The notes under the pieces: generated by a model
The model's input: the letters and a program-made list of their open reading frames with translations, nothing else
Database searches by the model: none
What the model was told of the DNA's origin: nothing
Part shown: piece by piece, positions 4,875-15,352 of the stretch
Numbering within the stretch: position 1 is the first letter of the stretch
How the letters are laid out: every line of letters begins with the position of its first letter
Assembly (NCBI GenBank): GCA_022560365.1
Contig: JADFTG010000004.1
Location: 1-15,352 of the forward strand
Source of the DNA: Chloroflexota bacterium
GTDB taxonomy: Bacteria; Chloroflexota; Dehalococcoidia; SM23-28-2; RBG-16-64-32
Direction: 5' to 3'
Length of the DNA: 15,352 nucleotides
Program-made: the position numbers and the translations under genes

Positions 4875-6980
4875 TCACCGCGGCATCGCCTCCGCGCCGC
4901 CGCCGACCGTGATCACGCAGCCGCTCGTGTAGGCCGAGGCGTCCGACGCCAGCCACAGCGCGGCGTCGGCGACGGCCTCCGGCGGCACTGTCGCCGTGCG
5001 GAAGATGCTGCGCTCGGCGTAGCGCGCCAGCGTCGCCTCCTCCGTCTCGCCGCGGCTTTCGGCGCGCTCCTTGACAAGCGAACGGAAGAGCGGCGTGTCG
5101 ATCGCGTCGGCGTTGATGTAGTTCGCCGTGATGCCGTAGCGGCTCAGCTCGTTCGCGGCGTTGCGCGCGTAGTGCACGAGCGCCGCCTTCGCCGCGCCGT
5201 AGGCCGCCGCGCCCTCGCCCGGCGCGAACGCCGCCTTCGATGCGTTGTAGATCAGCCTTCCGCCGAAGCCTGTCCTGAGCCCGGCGCCAGCCGGAGTCGA
5301 AGGGCCCTGCGCGAGCATCACCTGCGATGCGGCGCGCGTGGCGGCGACGGCTCCCTCGTAGTGGACGCTAAGCTGCGTCTGCACTTCGTCGTCCGCCATC
5401 TCGGCGACAGAGTGCAGCTGCGGTGGCACGCCCGGCGAGTAGAACAGCACGTCGAGCCCGCCGAAGCGCAGGACAGCCTCGCGGACGGCGTTCTCCATCG
5501 CCGCCGGGTCCGCGGCGTCGGCCGCGATCGCCTGAGCGCGCTCAGGCGACGACTCGTTGATCTCGTCTGCGGCTCTTTGCGCGCCGTCGAGGTCCAGGTC
5601 GGCCAGCGTCACGTGGGCGCCCTCGGCCGCGAAGCGAATCGCGGTCGCCCGGCCGATGCCGCTCGCGGCGCCGATCACCAGCGCGATCTTCCCGTCCAGC
5701 GGCTTCGTCGCCTTGAGGCTCGCTGCAATCTTGCGCCGCTCGAGCGGCCAGTACTCCATCTCGCAGGCGTCAGCGTCAGAAAGCGACTGGAACGTCTCGA
5801 CCGCCTCCGCGCCGGCCATCGCCCGCAGCGTTGCCTTGTAGCACGTCGCGGCGATGAGCGCGCTGCGCCGGTCCTTGCCCGCGAAGAACGCTCCGACGCC
5901 CGGTGCCGCGATCACCTTCAGCCAGTCGGGGATCGGCTCATCCTGCCCGTTCGCGGCGAGGTAGCGTTCGTACTCCGCGCGGAAGTCGGCGAAAGCGCTC
6001 GTGATCGCAGAGGGTCGGGCTTCAGACCGACCGGTCTCCAACGGCAGTACCAGCGGCCGCCGCCCGGCGCGCATGATGTGCTCTGGCGTCATCACGCCGC
6101 GCGCCGCCAGCTCCGCGAACCGCTCCGACGAGACTGCTTCCAGCACCTCCGGCGAGTCATCGAAGGCGAGCACAGAGCGCCAGGCGCCAATGCGGTGCAG
6201 CTCGCCGCGGATCATCGGGGCGAACCTTGCAGCGGCCTCGCGGCGTCCCGCTTCGTCCAGCGCCGGCGCAGCGCCGCCGAACGAGCGCTTGTCGCGGCCC
6301 GCCAGGTACTCCTCGGCGCGGCTGATGATCGAGAGCAGGTTGGCGTAGCACTCTTTCGCCGTGTCGCCCCAAGTCGTCAGGCCGTGCTTCTCCATCACCA
6401 GGCCGGTCGCGTCCTTCGGGAGGCCGTTGGCGTAGCGTTCGGCCATGCCCTTCGCCAGCGGGAAGCCCGGGCGCAGGTACGCCAGGAACGCGACGTCCGC
6501 GCCGTAGACACGCTCCACATGCTCGCGCGCCGACGGCGTATCGCTGAGCGAAAGCGTGGCGACGTCGTGCGTGTGGGCGACGAAGCGGTGCGGGATGATC
6601 GAGTGCAGCGGCGTCTCGACGCTGGGCACCGGGTCGCGGTCCGGGAAGAGCATGCAGGCGCGCATCAGCGACATCATCTCTTCATCTGAAATCTCCCCTC
6701 GTCTCGTGGGAGAGGGGTTGGGGGTGAGGGCCGTCGCCAGGCGGTCGCCGGAAAGGTGCGTGAACCCGGCCGCCGTGATCGTGCGCAGGTCAGTGCCGCT
6801 GCCCTTGACCGCGAGCGCTTCGACTCGATCGCCGAAGACGTCGTCTTCCGCCAGCTTGACGGAGGTGTTGCCGCCGCCCGGCTGCACCAGGTCAACGTCC
6901 GTGCCGATCAGGTTCGAGAGGTAGACGACCTGAGCGATGTCGTCCGCGCCGGCGTCTTCGTCGCGCCAGAGGTCCTTCAT
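4875..6980 (-). CDS. Bifunctional class II aldolase / short-chain dehydrogenase (RhaD-RhaW-like fusion)
   Basis: A 701-residue two-domain enzyme. Residues 1 to about 300 are a class II (zinc) aldolase domain: GGGNTSVK (36-43) for the substrate phosphate or carboxylate, HRFVAHTHD with His136 and His138, and MEKHG with His199 as metal ligands. From about 428 follows an NAD(P)-dependent SDR: GAASGIG (437-443), Asp461 favouring NAD, Ser581, and Tyr594/Lys598 of the YxxxK motif. Homologues with this fusion are linked to deoxysugar use, where rhamnulose-1-phosphate is split and the lactaldehyde oxidised; the substrate here is not certain. The start lies 7 bases after tldD, with only a weak ribosome binding site. 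Three in-frame segments (residues about 84-97, 317-323 and 559-572) are encoded by repeat-like DNA. All catalytic motifs are intact despite them. Confidence 0.85.
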   Translation of the reverse strand: MKDLWRDEDAGADDIAQVVYLSNLIGTDVDLVQPGGGNTSVKLAEDDVFGDRVEALAVKGSGTDLRTITAAGFTHLSGDRLATALTPNPSPTRRGEISDEEMMSLMRACMLFPDRDPVPSVETPLHSIIPHRFVAHTHDVATLSLSDTPSAREHVERVYGADVAFLAYLRPGFPLAKGMAERYANGLPKDATGLVMEKHGLTTWGDTAKECYANLLSIISRAEEYLAGRDKRSFGGAAPALDEAGRREAAARFAPMIRGELHRIGAWRSVLAFDDSPEVLEAVSSERFAELAARGVMTPEHIMRAGRRPLVLPLETGRSEARPSAITSAFADFRAEYERYLAANGQDEPIPDWLKVIAAPGVGAFFAGKDRRSALIAATCYKATLRAMAGAEAVETFQSLSDADACEMEYWPLERRKIAASLKATKPLDGKIALVIGAASGIGRATAIRFAAEGAHVTLADLDLDGAQRAADEINESSPERAQAIAADAADPAAMENAVREAVLRFGGLDVLFYSPGVPPQLHSVAEMADDEVQTQLSVHYEGAVAATRAASQVMLAQGPSTPAGAGLRTGFGGRLIYNASKAAFAPGEGAAAYGAAKAALVHYARNAANELSRYGITANYINADAIDTPLFRSLVKERAESRGETEEATLARYAERSIFRTATVPPEAVADAALWLASDASAYTSGCVITVGGGAEAMPR
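5266..5306. repeat. CCTGTCCTGAGC...GTCGAAGGG intergenic-type repeat inside the SDR domain
   Basis: The plus strand reads AAGCCTGTCCTGAGC, then an internal CCGGC-gcca-GCCGG hairpin, then AGTCGAAGGG. CCTTCGAC and CAGGACAGG are hallmarks of a dispersed repeat often seen between genes in environmental bacteria. On the minus strand it is read as residues about 559-572 (GPSTPAGAGLRTGF). They lie between the helix ending MLAQ and the strand GGRLIYNAS that carries the catalytic serine, a place where SDRs normally have a short turn. Confidence 0.6.
6013..6036. repeat. GGTCGG...CCGACC hairpin repeat inside the aldolase/SDR linker
   Basis: Perfect arms GGTCGG (6013-6018) and CCGACC (6027-6032) enclose GCTTCAGA. 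A GACCGGTC palindrome (6029-6036) overlaps the right arm. The string closely resembles the GTCGGGCTTCAGCCCGAC family of dispersed hairpin repeats. It is translated as residues about 317-323 (GRSEARP), just after the aldolase domain. Confidence 0.5.
6692..6730. repeat. CTCCCCTC...GAGGGGTTGGGGGTGAGGG intergenic-type repeat inside the aldolase domain
   Basis: Arms CCCCTC (6695-6700) and GAGGGG (6712-6717) form a hairpin, followed by TTGGGGGTGAGGG. This matches a very widespread intergenic repeat whose accidental translation gives the peptide LTPNPSP. Here it is read in frame as residues about 85-97 (LTPNPSPTRRGEI) in the loop between LSGDRLATA and the helix SDEEMMSLM. Confidence 0.65.
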
Positions 6981-6987
6981 CCGTCGC

Positions 6988-8553
6988 CTAGTGTCCTGTG
7001 AGGCGTGCGCGGGAGCGCATCGTCGGGCCGCCGTTGGACATGCGCTTCGTCTGCATCGGCTGGCCCTTACCGCAGTTGGGGATCGAGAACAGCTGGAAGT
7101 CGTCGCCCATGGCGTCGACGTTCAGGAAGAAGTCGCGCGTGTCGCTCATCAGGCCGCCGTCGCGGAACATCTCGCCGATCTCGCCGTTCTCGATCTTGTA
7201 CACCTTCATCGCTGTGATGCGGAAGTTCTCGCGCGACTCGGCGATGGAGGGAATGCGGTGGCCGACGACGTAGTAGCCGTCGTCGACGTCGCGGATGATG
7301 TCGTGGTGGTCGTCCTCGCCGGGCGTGAAGGCGGTGTTCGACATGCGGATCAGCGGCACGAGGGAGGCGTTGGTCGCCTTGTAGTGGCCGTTGGGCTCGG
7401 CGCCGAGGAACCCCGCCGTCTGGCGGCTGTTCGAGAAGCTGTTGAAGATGCCCTTCTCCAGGTGGTAGACCCGTCGGGCCGGCGTGCCTTCGTCGTCGTA
7501 CATGTAGTGGCCGAAGCCGTCGATCGTCGGGTCGCTGAACGCCGTCACGAGGTCCGACCCGACGCGCTTGCCGAGCTGGTTCTCGTTCATGTCGCGCAGG
7601 AGCCAGGAGCGCCCGGCGTAGCCGGTCTCGAACTTGAGCGCGCGGTCCAGCTCCGTCGGGTGGCCAACGACCTCGTGGCAGAGTAGCGCGTTGTAGTGGG
7701 GGTCGGTGACGACGACGACGTCCTTGTCCGTCGCCTTGAGCGGCTTGCAGGCGCAGAGGGTGACGGCATCGCGCGCCAGCTCCAGCGAGAAGTCCATCAG
7801 GTGCTGGAACTTGATGAACTCCTCGTCGACGCCGTGCGTGATCACCTCCCAGCCGCGCTGGTGGCCGGTGTAATCGTAGAGCTCCTGGTGCCCCTCGTCG
7901 CCCTGGGCGATGACGAACGTCGTCCCCTGCGAGACCGCGAACGACTGCTGGATGTTCGCCCCTTCGCTGCTCACGAAGAGGTGGCGCTCTAGCTGCGTGA
8001 ACGCCGAGACGTAGTTGTAAGCGACGGCGGAGTCCAGGTCGCGCACGCGCGCCGAGACGTCGCGTACGTAGTTCACGGCTTCGTCCAGGTTCACGTCGCG
8101 CGGGTCGATCTCGGCCTGGAAGGGCGTTTCGTCCTGGCGGATGTCGACCGGTGCCAGTTCGAGGTCGTACAGTGAGGAGCCGAGCGCGCTGTAGCGCGAA
8201 CGCGCGGCATCCTTGCCGCGGGCGTTTGCGACGGCCCGCCCGTAGGCGCTGTCCAGCGCATCGCGAAGCCGCTCTTGCAGACGGGGCAGGTCGGCCGTGC
8301 CGACGATCTCGCCGACGTAGCCGGGCGCGGCGACGTTCTGTCCGGCCAGCACGCGTACGCCGAACGAAAAGCCGTAGTCCTCCGTGCTGAACTTGTCCAT
8401 CCCGTTCTCGGCGACCGCGACTTTGCCCTCACTGACCTCGATGCGCACGTCGGCGTAGCGGCAGAAGCGCTTGCCCTTCGGATACGACGAAACGAGGTCG
8501 AATACGGCGTCGCGGATGCCGGGGATGACGTCGATGCTAACTTTCTCGGGCAC
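6988..8553 (-). CDS. tldD: TldD, zinc catalytic subunit of TldD/TldE metalloprotease
   Basis: A 521-residue TldD-family protein with the HExxxH zinc motif: His293, Glu294 and His298 in LLCHEVVGHPTELD. The third ligand, Cys494, is in SIPNCGKGQPMQ near the C-terminus. E. coli TldD (481 residues) uses the same His, His, Cys set. The enzyme acts in the cytoplasm as a heterodimer with TldE and passes peptides into an inner cavity, so the tldE gene 3 kb downstream is the expected partner. The start is GTG at 8551-8553 with GGAGG five bases upstream (8559-8563). It follows gltD after 88 bases that hold a promoter candidate, so it may be read both from the gltB promoter and on its own. All key residues are present, and nothing suggests decay. 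Confidence 0.92.
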   Translation of the reverse strand: MPEKVSIDVIPGIRDAVFDLVSSYPKGKRFCRYADVRIEVSEGKVAVAENGMDKFSTEDYGFSFGVRVLAGQNVAAPGYVGEIVGTADLPRLQERLRDALDSAYGRAVANARGKDAARSRYSALGSSLYDLELAPVDIRQDETPFQAEIDPRDVNLDEAVNYVRDVSARVRDLDSAVAYNYVSAFTQLERHLFVSSEGANIQQSFAVSQGTTFVIAQGDEGHQELYDYTGHQRGWEVITHGVDEEFIKFQHLMDFSLELARDAVTLCACKPLKATDKDVVVVTDPHYNALLCHEVVGHPTELDRALKFETGYAGRSWLLRDMNENQLGKRVGSDLVTAFSDPTIDGFGHYMYDDEGTPARRVYHLEKGIFNSFSNSRQTAGFLGAEPNGHYKATNASLVPLIRMSNTAFTPGEDDHHDIIRDVDDGYYVVGHRIPSIAESRENFRITAMKVYKIENGEIGEMFRDGGLMSDTRDFFLNVDAMGDDFQLFSIPNCGKGQPMQTKRMSNGGPTMRSRARLTGH

Positions 8554-8588
8554 GTGTGCCTCCGTCTGGCGGCTGAGGGCGGGAGTTG

Positions 8589-8609
8589 CGTGCCTGCGGG
8601 GCGGGCACG
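8589..8609 (-). other. Hairpin in the gltD-tldD gap
   Basis: CGTGCC (8589-8594) and GGCACG (8604-8609) pair around a 9-base GC-rich loop. There is no T run after it in the minus direction, so it is a poor intrinsic terminator. It sits at the presumed 5' end of the tldD transcript and could stabilise or process the mRNA. Confidence 0.35.
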
Positions 8610-8615
8610 AGCGAA

Positions 8616-8644
8616 ATTGTAAGCGGGCGCGGCTGGCCGGTCTA
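8616..8644 (-). promoter_or_regulatory. Internal promoter candidate for tldD
   Basis: On the minus strand: TAGACC (8644-8639, 4 of 6 against TTGACA), a 17-base spacer, and TACAAT (8621-8616, 5 of 6 against TATAAT). The -35 box includes the gltD stop codon TAG. Transcription would start near 8609 and leave a leader of about 56 bases before the tldD GTG. Confidence 0.5.
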
Positions 8645-10070
8645 GTTGCCGGGCAGGGCTGTCTCGCCCATCAGGTAGCGGTCGATGCCGCGGGCGGCCG
8701 TGCGCCCTTCCTGGATCGCCCAGACGATGAGCGACTGGCCGCGCGTCATGTCGCCGGCCGTGAAGACACCGGAAACGCTGGTCGCCTTGTCACGGTCGCA
8801 GACAACGTTGCCCCGGTCGTTCACCTCGACTCCCAGTTGGTCGAGCATGTAGCGCTCGGGGCCCAGGAAGCCCATCGCCAGCAGCAGCAGGTCGACGCGC
8901 TCCTCGAACTCCGTGCCCGGGATCTCCTTCATCACCATGCGGCCGTCCTCGCGCGCGAACTCGACATGGTTGCCGTGGAGCTTCTGGAGGACGCCGTTTT
9001 CGCCGGAGAGGTGTGTCGTCTGCACGGAGAACTCACGGTCGCCGCCCTCTTCGTGCGCCGCGGACACGCGGTAGATGTTCGGGTACGTCGGCCACGGGGC
9101 GTCCGTCGGGCGGTGCTCCGGCGGTTCCGGCATGATCTCCATCTGGACGACGGACTTCGCGCCCTGGCGGTGAACCGTCCCCAGGCAGTCCGCGCCGGTA
9201 TCGCCGCCGCCCAGGATGATCACGCGCTTGCCCTTCGCCGAGATGAACTGCTCCTCCGGAATCTCGTCGCCGGCGTTGCGTTTGTTCTGCAGCGGCAGGA
9301 ACTCCATCGCGAAGTACGTGCCCGTCAGCTCGCGTCCCGGCACCTGCAGGTCACGCGGGTGTGTCGCGCCGCCGGTCAGGCAGAGCGCATCGTACTCCTT
9401 GCGCAGGTCGCCCGCGTCGATGTCTTTGCCAACGTTCGAGTTGGGGCGGAACTCGACGCCCTCGGCCTCCATCTGCTCCATGCGGCGGTCGATCGTCCAC
9501 TTCTCCATCTTGAAGTCCGGGATGCCGTACCGCAGGAGCCCGCCGATCCGCGAGTCGCGCTCGAACAAAGTCACGACGTGGCCGGCGCGGGCGAGCTGCT
9601 GCGCCGCCGCCAAACCCGCGGGCCCGGAGCCGATGATGGCGACGCGCTTGCCCGTGAGGCGCTCCGGGGGCTCCGGCTTGATCCAACCCTCCTTGCGGGC
9701 GTGCTCGATGATCTCCAGCTCGATCTGCTTGATCGTCACGGCGTCGTCGTTGATGGCCAGCACGCAGGACGATTCGCAGGGCGCGGGGCAGAGGCGGCCC
9801 GTGAACTCCGGGAAGTTGTTCGTCGCGTGCAGGCGGTCGATCGCCTCGCTCCAGAGGTCGCGGTAAACGAGGTCGTTCCAATCGGGGATGATGTTGCCCA
9901 ACGGGCAGCCCTGGTGGCAGAAAGGGATGCCGCAGTCCATGCAGCGCGCGGCCTGCTTCTGCAGGTCAGAGGGCGGGAAATCCTTGTAGACTTCCAGCCA
10001 GTCGTGCAAGCGCTTCTTCACGGGGCGCCTTTTCGGCACTTCGCGCGCGAACTCCATGAAACCGGTGGGC

Positions 10071-10078
<8 letters not shown>
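8642..10078 (-). CDS. gltD: Glutamate synthase (NADPH) small subunit
   Basis: A 478-residue flavoprotein. Its N-terminal cysteine-rich domain has Cys46, 49, 54 and 58 ([14 protein letters not shown]) and Cys97, 101 and 105 (CPAPCESSC), which hold the [4Fe-4S] clusters shared with GltB. FAD binds at GSGPAG (150-155) and NADPH at LGGGDTGAD (289-297); the second FAD motif is [16 protein letters not shown] near the end. Electrons pass from NADPH through FAD and the clusters to the FMN and [3Fe-4S] of GltB, which forms two glutamates from glutamine and 2-oxoglutarate. The GTG start (10078-10076) overlaps the gltB end in the eight bases GTGGGTAA, so translation is probably coupled and gives equal subunit amounts. 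The -35 box of a promoter candidate for tldD covers its stop codon. Confidence 0.95.
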
Positions 10079-14726
<4,648 letters not shown>

Positions 14727-14762
14727 GAGCCCTCTCCTTGTTGCCCTAGATGCGCGTGGGCG

Positions 14763-14782
14763 CCGCGCTGCGTTTCGCGCGG
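14763..14782 (-). other. GC-rich hairpin in the gltB leader
   Basis: CCGCGC (14763-14768) and GCGCGG (14777-14782) are perfectly complementary around an 8-base loop. The hairpin ends 36 bases before the gltB start and just upstream of its ribosome binding site. No T run follows, so it is not a plain terminator. Confidence 0.4.
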
Positions 14783-14801
14783 GAGAGTACCGTACGGGTC
14801 C

Positions 14802-14886
14802 GTAGGAATGATCGGCAGGGGGCAGCGGCCGGTGCGTCCAGAACGCTTGCGGTCGCTATCGATGTATCTGGCTTGATCATTCGTAC
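14802..14886 (-). promoter_or_regulatory. Structured gltB leader RNA candidate
   Basis: GTAGGAATGATC (14802-14813) and GATCATTCGTAC (14875-14886) pair over 12 bases with a single mismatch and close a 61-base interval. Inside it, CCAGA (14838-14842) pairs with TCTGG (14867-14871), and a small GCTTGC/GCGGTCGC hairpin can form. All of this lies within the predicted leader of the gltB mRNA. The layout suggests a regulatory RNA element. It does not match the glutamine or other riboswitch cores that I can recall. Confidence 0.4.
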
Positions 14887-14918
14887 CTCGTCCTCGCCGC
14901 CGGAAAAAGAATGTGTGA

Positions 14919-14947
14919 AGTATACCGGCGGTTCCCGGAGTTGTCTA
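14919..14947 (-). promoter_or_regulatory. Sigma-70-type promoter of gltB
   Basis: On the minus strand: TAGACA (14947-14942, 5 of 6), a 17-base spacer, and TATACT (14924-14919, 5 of 6). This is the best promoter in the window. The start would be near 14912, which gives a leader of about 185 bases. It would drive gltB-gltD and probably the whole series down to tldE. Confidence 0.7.
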
Positions 14948-14978
14948 CGCCGCCACGATCTGCCATCGGGGCGGCGTA
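14946..14978. promoter_or_regulatory. 33-bp imperfect dyad at the gltB promoter (operator candidate)
   Basis: Arms TACGCCGCCACGAT (14946-14959) and ATCGGGGCGGCGTA (14965-14978) match as inverted repeats at 13 of 14 positions around CTGCC. The left arm overlaps the end of the -35 box, and the centre is about 50 bases upstream of the predicted gltB start, a usual place for a dimeric activator or repressor. The regulator is unknown. Confidence 0.55.
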
Positions 14979-15096
14979 TTCCATAGACATCTTCGATTGG
15001 GCATCAACGTTACCATAGGCGGCAGCAGGCGTCAAAGCGGTGCGGCGATGGAAATCGGCTACACTTGCATCAACGCACAGCCTTGAGGGGTGGCCA

Positions 15097-15352
15097 ATGA
15101 GCGCGTGGAATCGCGTGAACAGGAAGGTCCGCCTGGCCGTACCTATCTCCTTCGCAGGAGTTTCACTATCCCTGGCTGTCATCCTGTCACCCTCGGTGCC
15201 CTGTGGTGACGCTGCTGGTACCTGGCTTTTCGGCGCCGCCTGGGTCGCGTTGCCGGTCTTCTATTCTGCGTTCCTGATTTCAGCGGCCAGGCTCGTGTTT
15301 GATCGGTTCCTTGCTGCGGCCGGCGTGGCTTTGGGTGTCAACCTTGTGCTGG
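15097..15352 (+). CDS. Small membrane protein of unknown function, 5' part only
   Basis: An open frame of 85 codons that runs off the right edge. ATG at 15097 is preceded by GAGGGG six bases upstream, a good ribosome binding site. After a basic start (MSAWNRVNRKVR) come hydrophobic stretches at about residues 13-31, 42-66 and 70-85, the last one cut by the window end. A single Cys36 sits between the first two. This fits a multi-pass cytoplasmic-membrane protein with its N-terminus inside. I do not recognise a family. One 60-base line (15121-15180) has 35 G+C, below the window average. It is divergent from gltB and may share its control region. Confidence 0.6.
   Translation, partial: MSAWNRVNRKVRLAVPISFAGVSLSLAVILSPSVPCGDAAGTWLFGAAWVALPVFYSAFLISAARLVFDRFLAAAGVALGVNLVL

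Larger units (their letters stand above)
14727..15096. other. Intergenic control region between gltB (-) and the right-edge membrane protein gene (+)
   Basis: A 370-base region without a gene I can support. Its left half is the gltB leader. The promoter and dyad lie in the middle. The right part (14979-15096) holds little that is clear: a weak -10-like TACACT at 15060-15065, about 7 bases before a plausible start for the right-edge gene; a 9-base direct repeat GCATCAACG (15001-15009 and 15067-15075); and the GAGGGG ribosome binding site at 15085-15090. Confidence 0.6.

Noticed and set aside
4476..6689. A 737-codon open frame on the plus strand opposite the mrr and aldolase/SDR genes
   Set aside because: Arg/Ala/Val-rich low-complexity translation with no family motif. 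It is an antisense by-product of high-GC codon usage over genes with clear catalytic motifs.
14877..15182. A 101-codon minus-strand frame over the gltB control region
   Set aside because: It covers the promoter, the dyad and the start of the right-edge gene, has no convincing ribosome binding site, and has no recognisable domain.

Overview
This 15.35-kb window is high-GC (about 65-70% in most coding lines I sampled) and gene-dense. It looks like chromosomal DNA of a free-living, mostly aerobic-type bacterium. Three features would fit Chloroflexota (Dehalococcoidia-like or Thermomicrobia-like): long-form TldD/TldE proteins, a thioredoxin-reductase-type ferredoxin-NADP reductase, and start codons placed directly behind TANNNT boxes. 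There is no rRNA or marker gene, so the taxonomy is only a guess. I see no tRNA, rRNA, CRISPR array, insertion sequence or prophage gene.

Left part (1-2380). The 3' end of a zinc/manganese-type ABC-3 permease is followed by a DinB-superfamily protein (+). A flavin-dependent ferredoxin-NADP reductase points back at it (-). A heptamer repeat/hairpin sits between the converging DinB and reductase genes and supplies the last codons of the DinB protein. A MmcQ/YjbR-like protein (+) is divergent from the reductase and convergent with the next operon; its stop codon interlocks with that of tldE.

Central and right part (2377-14726). Six minus-strand genes form one tightly packed series: gltB, gltD, tldD, aldolase/SDR fusion, Mrr-type restriction endonuclease, tldE. 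gltB and gltD encode the two subunits of NADPH glutamate synthase and overlap by 8 bases. tldD and tldE encode the two halves of a TldD/TldE metalloprotease but are separated by about 3 kb holding the aldolase/SDR and mrr genes. mrr is visibly poorer in GC than its neighbours, and its last codons carry the ribosome binding site of tldE, with an ATGA stop/start overlap. The aldolase/SDR gene stays open although it contains three stretches that look like common bacterial intergenic repeats, each read in frame as an extra peptide.

Regulation (8554-8644 and 14727-15096). A near-consensus promoter (TAGACA, 17 bp, TATACT) drives gltB. A 33-bp imperfect dyad touches its -35 box. The transcript would have a leader of about 185 nt with a 12-bp long-range stem. 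A second promoter candidate overlaps the gltD stop codon and could drive tldD separately. At the right edge a small membrane protein gene (+) begins and runs out of the window.

How the genes may work together: glutamate synthase assimilates nitrogen with NADPH. TldD/TldE trims peptides or modified precursors. The aldolase/SDR fusion handles a sugar-derived substrate. Mrr would cut foreign, probably modified, DNA. Apart from GltB/GltD and TldD/TldE, the functional links are inferred from operon position only.
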